DNA of 64,000 nucleotides from Hedera helix (Eukaryota > Streptophyta > Magnoliopsida > Apiales > Araliaceae): the NCBI GenBank assembly GCA_947179155.2, contig OX359280.1, positions 10,281,501-10,345,500 on the forward strand. The letters run 5' to 3'. A model generated the notes under the pieces. It did no database searches and was not told the DNA's origin. It saw nothing but the letters and a program-made list of their open reading frames with translations. Position 1 is the stretch's first letter. Each line of letters starts with the position of its first letter. Both the position numbers and the translations under genes were made by a program. Shown one piece after another: positions 1-10,703 of the stretch.

Positions 1-223
1 ATTCCGATTAAACTATCATGCTTACCTTATGTAAACGCATACATAAGATCTAAGATTCCCTTAGCCTAAACTGCTCCCACCTGGAGACTTACCACGGCTC
101 TACAGGACTTATGCTGAACTAGGTGTTTTACAGTAAGAAAGGTTACTCAGTTTGGAGCCTAAAGACAAAAAATTAAATTAAACAGAAAATGAATTGACTA
201 ATTAGACATGAAGATCAACAATA

Positions 224-294
<71 letters not shown>

Positions 295-514
295 GCACAA
301 AGTATATCCTATTATAGTGTTTCTTTTTAATTTGGATCATAAACCTCATCAACTGTTTAAACATAGTCCCTTTAGTAATATAACAATTTGGTTCAAATTC
401 CAAGTTCAAATCAAAATATAGTATCTATGTTATGTAGGTTCAATGCATTATCTTAATATATTTTTCTTGGGTCATTTTAATCTACTACGTGCTCACTTAA
501 AAGATTATCACTTA
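1..514. other. AT-rich non-coding sequence with a TA microsatellite
   Basis: No gene is recognisable here. A pure TA dinucleotide run occupies about 226-291. Any open frame across it is only a run of Ile-Tyr codons and is not a gene. Confidence 0.7.
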
Positions 515-758
515 TGTTACGTTTGGATTGAAATAATAAAAGTGAGAATGTACTGACTCATTCTTACATAATGAAAAAAATTTGTTTGTTTGTTCCATTG
601 AAATAGAAATAGAATAAATCATTCTTATAGCTTCTAAAAAAAATATTCCTTAGAAGAGTATAGAATGACTTATTCCAACTTGAAATATAATGAATCATTC
701 TACTCTTCATTCTATTTCATTCATTCACGCGTTCTATTTTTTCAATCCAAACGTAATA
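515..758. mobile_element. Small inverted-repeat element (MITE), TSD TTA
   Basis: The ends are inverted copies of TRTTACGTTTGGATTGAAA (515-533 against the complement of 740-758). The 244 bp element is flanked by the direct repeat TTA at 512-514 and 759-761. A 3-bp TWA-type duplication is usual for PIF/Harbinger (Tourist-like) MITEs, which is the likely class. It has no coding capacity. A relative lies at 9238-9488. Confidence 0.75.
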
Positions 759-778
759 TTAAAGTATCATTACACTGA

Positions 779-971
779 GGCTATGTTTGTTTATAAAAAA
801 TATACTTGGGATTGGACTATTTATATTAATTTAACACTACTTCAGACTATTTTATTTCATGACGAATGATTAATAGTCTTTTAAATATTCCTATGGACTA
901 TTTCTTTTAATTATTCCTAAGGTTATTTATATGGGATTATATAATCCCGTGAAAAATTTGGGATTATAGTC
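779..971. mobile_element. MITE, left half (split by copia element 1)
   Basis: It starts GGCTATGTTTGTTTA and continues to a GGATTGGACTATT motif. Both are matched in inverted orientation by the end at 9080-9122. The two halves add up to about 348 bp once the intervening retrotransposon is removed. Flanking bases (TGA and TGC) are only a weak duplication. This element is older than the copia insertion inside it. Confidence 0.65.
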
Positions 972-1242
972 TATAGAAACAAATACTCTAATTGAAGAAA
1001 GTCTTAAAGATTTTATTTCTCCTAGTCTTCTCTGTTGTACATTTAAAAGACTTTAAATAGATTTTGAATCATAACAGAACTGTAACTATTATCCTATTTA
1101 ATTGCCTATACAACCTATGTATTTAAAATTATAAGATTGTTAGCTATACTCCTAAATAGGTGGAGTTTGTTGAGGTGCTTGATCTCCTGAGATAGAGCAG
1201 TCTTCTACGGATGAATTGGTCTCATTGACCTATTCTTCTATA
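972..1242 (-). repeat. 3' LTR of copia 1
   Basis: Direct repeat of 8693-8962, with about 13 substitutions and one indel over 271 bp by eye. Non-canonical TATA…TATA termini. Confidence 0.9.
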
Positions 1243-2038
1243 CGCCCCCTCAATCGAAGGGGTAAGGATCGGACCATGAGATTGTCACGCAAAAGAATAA
1301 ATCAACCAGAGGGTAGCGACTTTGTAAGTGCATTTGACGACAAGAATAAGGAGATCAAGAATGTACCGACGTTGAGATAAATACATACCATGATCATTTC
1401 GAACAACCTCAATGCCCAAAAGAAACTAAGTTCACCCATGCCTTTGACGACAAAGTTGTCCTGCAGCAAGCTTATTACTTTGTTAATGGCATGTATATCT
1501 GTACCAGTTATAATTATGTCATCAACATAAATTTAAAAATAAATAAGAGTGGAGCCATGGTGATAAATGTAGAGTGAATGATCCGCCTAACTTCCTAAAA
1601 AACCAATTGCTAGTAGTTGATCAGTCAAATGTAAAACTGGGCTTGTGGTGCTTGACGAAGACCATAAAGGGACTTTTGCAGCTTACAAACATGTTGTGAA
1701 AATTGAGGATGAATGAACCCTGGAGGCTGAGTCATATAGACAACTTCTTGTAGGAGGCCATGTCAGAATGCATTTTGGACATCAATTTGCCGAAGATGCC
1801 AACCACGAGAGACTGCTAGTGATAGAACCAACCGTACAGTGATGGGTTTTACCACAAGACTGAATGTCTCGCCAAAATCAATACCCTCCTGTTGATGGAA
1901 TCCTTTGGCGACTAGTCGCACTTTAAATCGTTCAATACCACCATCAGCTTTTCGTTTGATTTTGTACACCCATTTGCAGCCCACAAGATTGGCATTGGGA
2001 GGTTTAGGAACCAAGGTCCAGGTTCCATTAGCTAACAA
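1243..2038 (-). pseudogene. copia 1 reverse transcriptase, C-truncated, RNase H deleted
   Basis: A frame at 1763-2038 carries the start of a copia RT: an N-G-T-W motif, then GCKWVYKIKRKADG and VRLVAKGF, ending in IDVQNAF. Downstream, in shifted frames, I can follow a PPGF motif, a KSLYGLRQAPQA-like block and the catalytic YVDD (near 1512-1532). After a few more RT residues the sequence runs straight into the polypurine tract and LTR. The RNase H domain of a normal copia polyprotein is therefore deleted. A stop (TAA) also separates this frame from the integrase frame at 2045-2048. Confidence 0.88.
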
Positions 2039-2047
2039 GGAATCGAA

Positions 2048-3229
2048 TTATTTATTCATAGCCTCCCACCATTTGTGATGTTTTACTGCAGATGAATAGC
2101 AGGTTGGTTCTTTTTCTTGTGGTTGTATTGTGGTTATAAGTGCTTTTGGAATGGGATATCGGATATGGGAGGCAGATGCTAATCTTGGCTTATGGATATT
2201 GTTTTTGCTTCTTGTAATCATGGAGTGTATATTTTGATGTGGCGAAGGAGGTGGAGAAGGTAAGGGAGGAGGTGCAAGTCGATCGTCATGCAGAGGTAGA
2301 ATAACATTCCTTGTAGGAGAAGCTGAAAGAATATGAATTTCAGTTTGAGGACTAGATGTCGAAGCCATATGCAAAGGGCTTGGTGTAGCATTCTGAACAT
2401 TGTTACCTGCAAAAACAGAGGAGCTAGATGGGAATAGACTGAGATTTAATGGGAGGATAACAGGAGCAGGTTTCGAAGTAGACTTGATAGACTCAGGAAG
2501 TTGATATGGATAAAAAGATTCTTCAAAGACAACATGATGTGATACAAAGATATTTCCTGTAGATTCATCTAAACACTTGTAACCTCGATGACCAATACTA
2601 TACCCAATAAATATGCAAGTTTTGGATCGAAAGTCCATCTTATGTCGATTATATGGACGCAAATAGGGCCAGCAAGCGCAACCAAAGGCACGTAAAAAAT
2701 TATAATCTGGTTTTTGATGATGAACCATTTCATAGGGTGAACAATGCTGTAAAATTGGAGTTGGCAATCTATTGATAATAAAAGCTGCAGTTAAGAAAAC
2801 ATCTTCCCAAAATATTTGTGGCAAATTAGATTGAGCAAGTAATGCCAAACCGACTTCAACAATTTGTCTGTGACGCATTTCAATGGCACCAGCTTGTTGA
2901 TGCGTATATGGACAGGTTATTCGATGAGTAATGCCCTGATTTTTTAAATGTTTGGTTATGCTGTGATATTCACAACCCCAATCGGATTGGAAAGCCTTAA
3001 TTTTTGTATCAAATTGGCGTTCTACAGTAGTTTGAAAATAAATAAAAGTTTGATATGCATCAAATTTAAGTTTCAAGGGAAAAAGCCATAAAAATTTAAT
3101 AGCATCATCTAGAAAACTTATATAATAACGTGCACCAAAGGTTGATAAAACAGGAGTGGGCCCCCAGACATCTGAATATATTAACTCCAATGGTTTTAAT
3201 ACAAAAACATGTACATTTTTAAAGGGCAT
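2048..3229 (-). pseudogene. copia 1 integrase and linker region
   Basis: A 393-residue open frame begins with the integrase catalytic core: SDVWGP, then FLDD, then F-Q-S-D-W-G. The second catalytic Asp follows, and the AAFIINRLPTP block and the C-terminal 'CIFIGYS…GYKC' block typical of copia integrases are present. A proline- and serine-rich linker then leads to the AxxxxWWEAMNK motif that precedes RT. Its start is a frame opening, not a true initiator, because it continues the gag-protease polyprotein. An interrupting stop lies before the next upstream frame at 3244-3426. It belongs to a dead element. Confidence 0.9.
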
Positions 3230-3547
3230 AGCATAGCTCTTGGTCAGTTGACATTTAGAACAAATAGAAAGATTTTTATTTTGAACAGGTAATGAAATAA
3301 CCTTATTGATAACTGGAAAGGAAGTATAACCGAGACGACGATGCTAGATATTGGCAGACACACAAACACTAGATAGAGCTTGTGGCTGAAGACGAGCAAG
3401 GGAAGCCGAGAAGTTGTAGAGACCATTACTGAGTGGTCTGTGATGTAGGAGGTTCCCCAAGTAATCCTTCACAAGGAAGAAAGAAGCATGAAATTCAAAG
3501 AAAACATTATTATCTAGACAAAAACACTGAACAGAGATAAGATTTTT

Positions 3548-3771
3548 CTAAATATCTGGGACAAGTAAAAATTGATCAAGTACGAAAGACTTAGAGGGAG
3601 ATAAGAGAGTGGAAGTTCCACTTTGAACTATTTTCAGACCTGCACCGTTAACCACCTGAATATGATCTTGACTTCCATAGTCTTCATTTGGAAGATGAAT
3701 ATTGTTGACATCATTAGTTAAATGATGGGTAGCTCCTGTGTCGGGATGCCACTCATTATCAGCATGTTGAT
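3548..3771 (-). pseudogene. copia 1 protease segment
   Basis: The frame contains W-H-P-D-T-G-A-T-H-H, the aspartic protease active-site motif of copia polyproteins, about 16 residues in. It then runs into the usual VVNGAGL-like stretch. On its 5' side (higher coordinates) it is cut by the solo LTR at 3772-7666. The reading frame resumes on the far side at 7672, once one copy of the 5-bp duplication is discounted. Confidence 0.85.
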
Positions 3772-6700
3772 TGTAATGTCCTAGAATTTTCACGTCTTTA
3801 TTAATTAAATTATTAATTTAATTTCCAACGAGTTAGTTTTACGAGATTATTTAAATCTTTTTATGTGATTAATTAATTATGTGATTAAATAATTATGTAA
3901 TTAATTACTAAAATTAATTAAAGGGGGTCACTAATATGTTATTAAATTAGTGAACAAACCCTAAAGTTTTAATATCAAAATAATTGATAAGTTTCCTATT
4001 AATTAAATATTCAATTAAATTGAATATAATGAGTGAATTAAATATAATAAATTAATTAATATGATTATTAATTAATGTAAATAATGTGAAATATTAATAA
4101 TAATATTTATTAGTCCATTTAGTAATTTAATACTTATGAGTTAGAATATTTAATTATTTATTCAATCTAATTATTTATTTAATCATGGATTGAATAATTA
4201 ATGTGTAAATTATTAAATTAGCCCAACATGGGTCAATTAATAGCCTAAGTGTAGAATAATAAAATTTGACAAATTAGTAGCCCAAACAATTTAATAGAAG
4301 CCCAATTGGTATTTTAAATTAAAGCCCAATGATTGGCCCACTTGAAAAATACTTAGTTTAAACTATTAATTATTTAAAAAGTGAAAAGTGACTCACATTT
4401 TGGGACAAATCAATTCCCATCAGCCGACCATGTGGAGAAGAGAGAGAAAAAAAATTGGTTTTGTTTTTATTTTAGTTTATTTTTCATTTATTTAATTAAT
4501 GGATTGCTTGTTTGATTTTTCAAGTACTTGGATCATCCCTCTTTTCACCTAATGTGTCATTTAACCAATTCCTTGTGTAAGTTGTCATCTAGGGGCATGG
4601 GCAAAATTATTAGATATATTATGTGTATCTAATAATTTTGCAAGTATACTTGAAATTGGTAAAGCTTATTTCATTATTTTCTCCAAGTCCAAAAGAGAGA
4701 GCTAGAAAGCATTTGAGAGTGTGAGAAAATATTGAGAGCAAAATACTAAGAGAGGAGAAGGAGTTCTTGGTTTATGTCTTCAAGATTCACCACTTATTTT
4801 GGAAGAAAAATGAGGATAACCATTAAATCAAGGTAATGGTTATTATAAATCTAATTTTTGTTTTAAATTAAATAAACTAACATGTGTGTATAAATATGTT
4901 AACATAGTTAATAATGTGTGGTAGTAATATTTATGTCATGCTTGAGTTTAATATGATTGGTTTGTATTTTGGTATATTTTGTATGCTAAAATATGTGTTT
5001 AGTAGTGTATAAACAAGTTTTGAAATTTATGACCAAAAATATTTTTATAAAACTTAGGTTTGATGTTCTAATATTATAGAACATTAAATCATGAGAAAAA
5101 TAAAGTTTGAATCACTCAAAATGGAGTTATATACAAAAATTTATGAGTTATGGTAGTTTATGTGATGTAAAAAAATTTATAAAAAAAGAATGATATTAAA
5201 TCATGAAAAATTAAATTTTCATGTTATAAATTGATATTAAGTGATTGGTAATTTTTTTGGATTTTTATTGAGGATTTAAAACTTACTTGATGGTATATTT
5301 TTATTTAAAATGGATATTGCCGGAACACTGTTCACATTCTGCGAAGAAAAAAAAATTTAAGGGTTTCCGCGCAATGCGCGCCTGCCACTGTTCACTGAGG
5401 ACGCGGAGCCAAACGACGTCGTTTGGCGTCCATAGAATTTTACTCCGCGCGCTACGCGCGGGAGCCGTATCTAGCTTTCCAAAAACGACGTCGTTTTGGG
5501 CCGTAAACGCTGTGACGCGCGCCATGTGCGGTAGGAAAATTTCTGCGAAATTACCAGAATGTCCCTCCGTGTTTTTCTTGGCAAAATTACCATTCTGCCC
5601 TAGGATCAGTTTTCAACTTATTTACAGAAATGCCATTCGGGTTTAATTTAATTAATTTAAATATTTAAAAACTAATTTAAAATTATAACAAAAATAATAA
5701 TAATTCAAAAATGATATTGGGGAGGAAATTTTTAATTAAGTTTAATATTTAAATATTTTAAATATTAATCTAGTTAGCTAAATCATGGTTAAGTTAAATA
5801 AATTTATTAGTTATTTATTATTTAAAATGTTAATAATAAATAAAGGTAATAAATTAGCAATTATTATTTAGTTACAATTAAATAATAATTAAAGAGAGAT
5901 AAAAATCTATAAATTAATTATTTATTATTTAAATATTATTAAATAATAAATAAGGATAATTAAGTAATCAAATATTATTTAATAACGATTAATGGAAATT
6001 AAGTTATTAGATTAAAAATTTATTATTTAATTTAAATAATAAATAAAGATGAATTGATTATTATTTAACCTTAAATAATAATTAAAAATAATTAAATAAT
6101 TAATTATTATTTAATTGACATTAAATAATAATTAAAGAGGATTAAAATTAGTAAACTATTATTTAATTTCCTTAAATTAAATAATAAGTGAGGTTAATTA
6201 ATTAATTAATTACTAGTTGATTAATATTAAATTAAAGAAGGTTAAAATTAAATCAATAATTATTTATTATTTAATTATGATTAAATAATAAGTAAGTACA
6301 ATTAGTTATTATTTATTTTAAATAATAACTAGAGTTAATTAGTTAATTTCTATTTAACCAAGATTAAATAGTAATTAAATAGAGATTGAATTAATACAAT
6401 AAATTTAATTTAATTAAACTTTAATTAAACAATTGTAATAAGTTGTTTAAGGGTTTAATAAGTGTCCAACGCTTAAGAAAAATATTTTATAGCTTATTAA
6501 ATTATTAACCTAATTTGATTGAGGGTCTATAAGGTTAATAATATTATTTCGACTAATGTAAATTATGTGTTAGTACTTATATGATAAATAAGTACCTTAG
6601 TGAGCGTATAGTTGTGCAAATACGCCGTACTAATTATTAGACCAACTTTATTAATGTTAGGTCTTTTCAAAGCCAGTTAGTCAAAGCTAAACATTTATTG

Positions 6701-7666
6701 TAGCTGAGCAGACAGGCAAGTTCCTTATCTCTAAACTCATTTCATTGAGCAAATTATTTATCTAAGCTTGAACTGTTATTTCCAAGCATGCTTTGAGTGG
6801 TTTAATTACTTTACAATTATTCCACATCGATATTATTGTTATTCGCACTTGTTGCACTTGAGATTGTACAGTCATTGACTTGTACTTAATTATTGTTCTA
6901 TTGTTTAAAGAACTGTTCAAAGTAGGTCTAAGCCATTGTTCGGCTAGACATTTATGTTAAAGATTTTAAAAGCTATCCAAATCATTGAAGATGCGGATTC
7001 TTAGACTATTATGAACACCCCTTTATTATAGGGGAGTACCCTGTATCTAATATCAGGTACAAAAATAAGGAAATTAAATGTTATGCATACACATATTGTA
7101 CTAAGGCTGATCCCCTCGGGTACATATTTCTGGTAGTAACCATTGGGTCAACCTGCTATTGACTCCAGTGGATATTTATAGTTCATAGTCTATTTGACTA
7201 TCCTAATTTTTAAAAGCAAATTATTATTCCTGCTTATGTTATTCATATTATTGAATTGTTCAGCTATTCCCTTTCATTCATGATATATTGTTCTTTGTTG
7301 TTATTTAAACTTGTTGAGTAAACTAGTTGCTCACTCTTGCTATATCATGAAACCTTATTGCAGTGCAACCCGAGACTTCGGGAAAGAACAAGGGTAAAGG
7401 AAAGATGAAGTAATAGACTTCGAGATGCAGCCCTGTAGTTAATTAAATTAACTGTTATGTAATATAAACCCTAAGTACTTTATTAAGGGTATTTGTGTAC
7501 TTTTGTATAAGGTTATCGTATCTTGGGACTAGTAACACCTTTTGAATGAACAACATATGTTTATTATTCCGCATTTAGTTATTGTATGTTGTTTAGAGGT
7601 GAATGTTTGTATTGGATCGTGATGATCGGATCCGGGTATTTGAAATCCGAATTTGGGGGTGTCACA
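3772..7666 (+). mobile_element. Solo LTR (3.9 kb) of a gypsy-type long-LTR family, inserted in copia 1
   Basis: The boundaries are fixed by the interrupted copia frame and by a perfect 5-bp duplication, TTGAT, at 3767-3771 and 7667-7671. The element starts TGTAATGTCC and ends GGGGGTGTCACA, so its termini are near-inverted TG…CA. There is no internal primer site, polypurine tract or pol sequence, as expected of a solo LTR. It is very AT-rich except for a GC-rich island near 5313-5540. Near its 3' end (7313-7410) it has a 'TTGAGTAAACTAG…GCTCACTCTTGCT' segment and a 'gggtAAAGGAAAG' segment, which recur in the relatives at 52905-53000 and 58750-58860. Confidence 0.88.
5313..5540. repeat. GC-rich palindromic island inside the solo LTR
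   Basis: Amid AT-rich DNA this stretch holds several short perfect or near-perfect palindromes. They are CGCGC-AAT-GCGCG (5368-5380), CCAAACGACGTCGTTTGG (5409-5426), a CTCCGCGCG…CGCGCGGGAG stem near 5442-5463, and a second AACGACGTCGTT palindrome near 5483-5496. The octamer ACTGTTCA occurs twice (near 5327 and 5388). Comparable islands occur in the related LTRs. The open frame through it (5287-5646) resembles no protein family I know. Confidence 0.7.
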
Positions 7667-7671
7667 TTGAT

Positions 7672-7936
7672 AGTGCGCAACAACCATGGCTTGTGGTTGA
7701 TTTATAGGAGTTTGTTGGTCCTGATAAGAAAGGTTAAAACGATGATAGCATTTTCTGGCTGTATGTCCTAGTTTGAAGTATACCTGACATGTAGCTGTGT
7801 TTGATGGACCCTGAGCATGGGAGGAGAAACGACCACCACATCCTCTACCACGGCAGTTACCGCGACCACAGTTGGATTGTTGAAATTTTACAATAATGCG
7901 AAAAGTAGATTGAGTTTGAGGTTGCTTAGTGGCCAT
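7672..7936 (-). pseudogene. copia 1 gag C-terminus with zinc knuckle
   Basis: The frame holds an RGNCRGRGCGGR basic stretch and a degenerate CCHC knuckle: C-Q-V-Y-F-K-L-G-H-T-A-R-K-C, in which the second cysteine is replaced by Phe. It ends abruptly at the solo LTR. Further gag sequence with stops continues to about 8390. Confidence 0.8.
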
Positions 7937-8386
7937 GTTTATTGAAGCAGCAGCTTGAAGGGACTAATTATTATGAGTAATTCGTGACTCGCATATTAGG
8001 AGTGAGTAAAGTTCCTCTAAGGTAACAGGATTAGATCGAGAAGTAATTGTTGAAGCCAATGAATCATATTCATGGCCAAGTCCCGCAAGCACATATGTGA
8101 TTATGTCATCAGCTTTAAGTGGTTGTCCAGCAAGAGCAAGTTCATTAGCTATTCGCTTGATGGAGAGAAAATATGCATTAGCGGATAGAGCGCCTTTTCG
8201 AATATTCGCCAGCTGAGTGCGAATCTGAATTACTTTAGCACAAGAAATTGAAGAAAAGGTGCACTCAAGTGCAAGCCAGACCTCTCAAGAGGTTGAATAA
8301 GACATGACTTGAGTGAGAACATCTCCAGTGAGTGAAACATTAATAGTGGCAAGAATTAAAGAATCCTGACGAAGCCAATGAAGCTA

Positions 8387-8641
8387 TTAAGGATTGGGAA
8401 TTTTAATAATAACACCTGTGTTGGGGTGAGGAGCTTTAATTTCTTGAGGTGGGGTTGGGATTGTGCCATCAAGGTATCTGAAAACACCTTGACCTCGGAA
8501 GTAGGGTAAGGCCTGAGCTTTCCATAGAGGATAGTTGGAGGAGTTAAGTTTAACACTAATAGTAAATGGAAGATTGGAGAGGGATGGGATAACAACAATA
8601 GGCCCAATAGAATGATTTGAGGTTTCAGAAGAAGAGGCCAT
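8387..8641 (-). pseudogene. copia 1 gag N-terminus
   Basis: This frame begins MASSSETSNHS and includes the copia gag hallmark 'VKLNSSNYPLWKAQ…PYFRGQGVFRYLDGT'. It lies about 50 bp downstream (minus strand) of the primer-binding site, the expected position for the polyprotein start. The frame ends at a stop near 8387, and later gag sequence continues in broken frames. Confidence 0.88.
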
Positions 8642-8680
8642 GGAGGATTAGGAGGAAGTAGACGTTTGTCTTTTAGTGTG

Positions 8681-8692
8681 GTTGTGATACCA
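8681..8692 (-). other. Primer-binding site of copia 1
   Basis: The minus strand reads TGGTATCACAAC immediately after the 5' LTR. It matches the first eight bases of the usual initiator-Met tRNA complement (TGGTATCAGAGC). Confidence 0.8.
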
Positions 8693-8962
8693 TATAGAAT
8701 CAAATACTCTAATTGAAGAAAGTCTTAAAGATTTTATTTCTCTTGGTCTTCTCTGTTGTACATTTACAAGACTTTAAATAGACTTTGAATCATAACAAAA
8801 CTGTAACTATTATCCTATTTAATTGCCTATACAACCTATGTATTTAAAATTGAAAGATTGTTAGCTATACTCCTAAAGAGGTGGAGTTTGTTGAGGTGCT
8901 TGATCTCCTGAGATAGAGTAGTCTTCTGCGGATGAATTGGTCTCATTGACATGTTCTCTATA
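8693..8962 (-). repeat. 5' LTR of copia 1
   Basis: Direct repeat of 972-1242. The Met-tRNA-like primer site begins at its inner edge (8692 downward). Confidence 0.9.
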
Positions 8963-8967
8963 TAATC

Positions 8968-9122
8968 CTCCTCATTTTAAACTATTAAATAATTTTATGA
9001 GACTAATAGTCCAACATTAAGGAATTAATAATCCTTTATTAAATGATTAAATAGTGCAAAGTAATATTAAATTAAGGTAAATAGTCCAATCTCAAGAATA
9101 TTTTTGGTAAATAAACATAGCC
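8968..9122. mobile_element. MITE, right half (split by copia element 1)
   Basis: It ends AATAAACATAGCC at 9122, the inverted counterpart of the left end at 779. Together with 779-971 it forms a complete MITE once copia 1 is removed. Confidence 0.65.
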
Positions 9123-9237
9123 TGCGAGTATTAGTTGAATTCGTTGGCGTTCATGCCTCCATTCCAATTCGTGGCAATTGTCTCCCTTCTCCATTCTAAT
9201 TCTCTTATGAGAACTTCTGAACAATGTTTTTTAATTA

Positions 9238-9488
9238 TGCTACATTCGGATTGGAGAAATGAAGATATGAATAGAATGACTCATTCTTATAGAATGGGGA
9301 AGAAAAAAAAGCTGTATTTGATTACTTTATTGAAATGAAATTGACCATTCTCATTCCTCCCAAATTTATGAAAGGGATATGGAATGACTCATTCTAACTG
9401 AAATAGAATAAATCATTATATTCTTTATCCTATTCGTTTCTCTATTATACTTCTTCATCTATTCTATTAATCCAATTCAAATGTAACA
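9238..9488. mobile_element. MITE related to 515-758
   Basis: The ends TGCTACATTCGGATTGGA and (complement) TGTTACATTTGAATTGGA are imperfect inverted repeats resembling the termini at 515-758. Flanks are TTA (9235-9237) and TTG (9489-9491), a decayed 3-bp duplication. The interior repeats 'GAATGACTCATTCT' motifs seen in the first copy. Confidence 0.65.
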
Positions 9489-10590
9489 TTGCTCTTCTTT
9501 TGCGAGAATTTCTGCACCATGGTATTTCCCACTTAATTCTGAAAGGATCCATTTTTATCCCACGAGCTTTTTTACTCTAAGAGGAGGAATCAATTGATTG
9601 GTATTCCCTCTTTGCCCACTAACCCGGGCAGTTTAGTTTGATAATATTTTCAGTAAACCTTATTCTATTTTTGTTTTATTCCATATCTTTGATTATTTGT
9701 GTTGGATTTGACTGCAACGTGTTTTTATTTAGGAAAATTTTCGTTTTGTTTGATTGCTTGCTTCCAATTTCAACACCAAGAGATGATACTGAATTCTGAT
9801 ACTACGTTGTACTTTATTTAGTATAAAAATAAGTAATCTTATCGCTCTCGTTCATGGAACTTCTGTTGGAGGCATTCTATCACTAGAGCTTCAGGCAGGT
9901 CATGATCCTAATGAATTTTTTTGCTCGAATTGTAACAGACATGAGGGGTGAATTAAAATAGAAAGAGAAAGGCTTAATAATTATTCAAAAAATTGCTACA
10001 TGACATAATCTGTCTGTTTGTTAGGAGTCTTGGGTTAATAACTAAGACACCGTTTGGATATTATTTTAAAAATCATTAAACCCAATCGCTTGTAAAACTT
10101 GATCATTCTTAAAATTTGGATCTGCTCGTCACAAGTTTTCTGTAATATGTAATCTCGTAGTAAATCCCCATATTCAATGGACATGTCCTGTTTAGACATT
10201 AAGCAACAATGATGTCCATTACACTAGTAACCATAATATGAGTAATAGCAGAATTCAAATGCTACTCACTTTACACTGGCTTAATACCAAATTCTCTACC
10301 ATGATATTTGCAGAGAAATGGTATTTTTACGAGTATTTTTGTGGAACACTAGTTCATTTCTCACATGAGAATATAACTCACTTCATTCTCGTATGACCTA
10401 TTTTTTTTATTGTTAAACAAGTATTATTTGAATATCCACAATCATACCAAAACCACACAAACATGCGCATGCACAGATAGAGAACATATGTCAAAATACC
10501 AAATCCAGGAACTAAATAGCATCATTATCCAAGTTCATTGTTGTGAGCAAGTTAGGAGGAAAAAAAAACATAGTACATTGTTTATCAAAG
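9489..10590. other. Non-coding 3' flank of the PPC-domain gene
   Basis: I see no coding exon or clear mobile element here. The short open frames are random in character. Confidence 0.5.
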
Positions 10591-10597
10591 AGAATAA

Positions 10598-10613
10598 TTT
10601 TATTTAATTTATT
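10598..10613 (-). terminator. Candidate polyadenylation signals
   Basis: On the minus strand AATAAA occurs at 10608-10613 and again at 10598-10603. This is 60-75 nt past the TGA of the PPC gene, a plausible position for near-upstream poly(A) elements. Confidence 0.5.
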
Positions 10614-10673
10614 ATTCAGAAGGAGAGGCAGCAGCGGAAATGCAGTCTAATATGGGTATTCCAGGTGACACTC

Positions 10674-10703
10674 TCAGGATATAAACATATAACCGACCAC
10701 CAA
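10674..10703 (-). CDS. PPC-domain gene, exon 5 (coding part)
   Basis: After acceptor ATTGCAG| the phase-0 frame reads LVVGYMFIS and stops at TGA (10674-10676). This completes the conserved PPC end 'xQxVVG'. A second frame of the same exon is open to TAA at 10612-10614 and would be used only with the alternative exon 4 donor. A TGCTAAT branch-point-like motif precedes the acceptor. An in-frame alternative AG lies 12 nt upstream. Confidence 0.65.
   Translation of the reverse strand: MVVGYMFIS

Larger units (their letters stand above)
972..8962 (-). mobile_element. Decayed Ty1-copia LTR retrotransposon (copia 1) with TATA-type LTR ends
   Basis: Two LTRs of about 270 bp (972-1242 and 8693-8962) are roughly 95% identical by eye. 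Both LTRs start TATAGA and end TCTATA instead of TG…CA. The 5-bp target duplication is TAGTC (967-971) against TAATC (8963-8967), one mismatch apart. The primer-binding site abuts the 5' LTR at 8681-8692 (minus strand TGGTATCACAAC). A G-rich polypurine tract lies just inside the 3' LTR at 1243-1251. On the minus strand the order is gag, zinc knuckle, protease, integrase, reverse transcriptase, as expected for copia. Frames are broken by several stops and shifts, RNase H is missing, and a 3.9 kb solo LTR sits between gag and protease. The element cannot be autonomous. Confidence 0.92.

Noticed and set aside
215..409. Open frame encoding a long Ile-Tyr run
   Set aside because: It is only the TA microsatellite read in frame.
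5287..5646. 119-residue frame in the GC-rich island
   Set aside because: Both strands are open there because of base composition and palindromes. The frame sits inside a non-coding LTR and related LTRs do not keep it.
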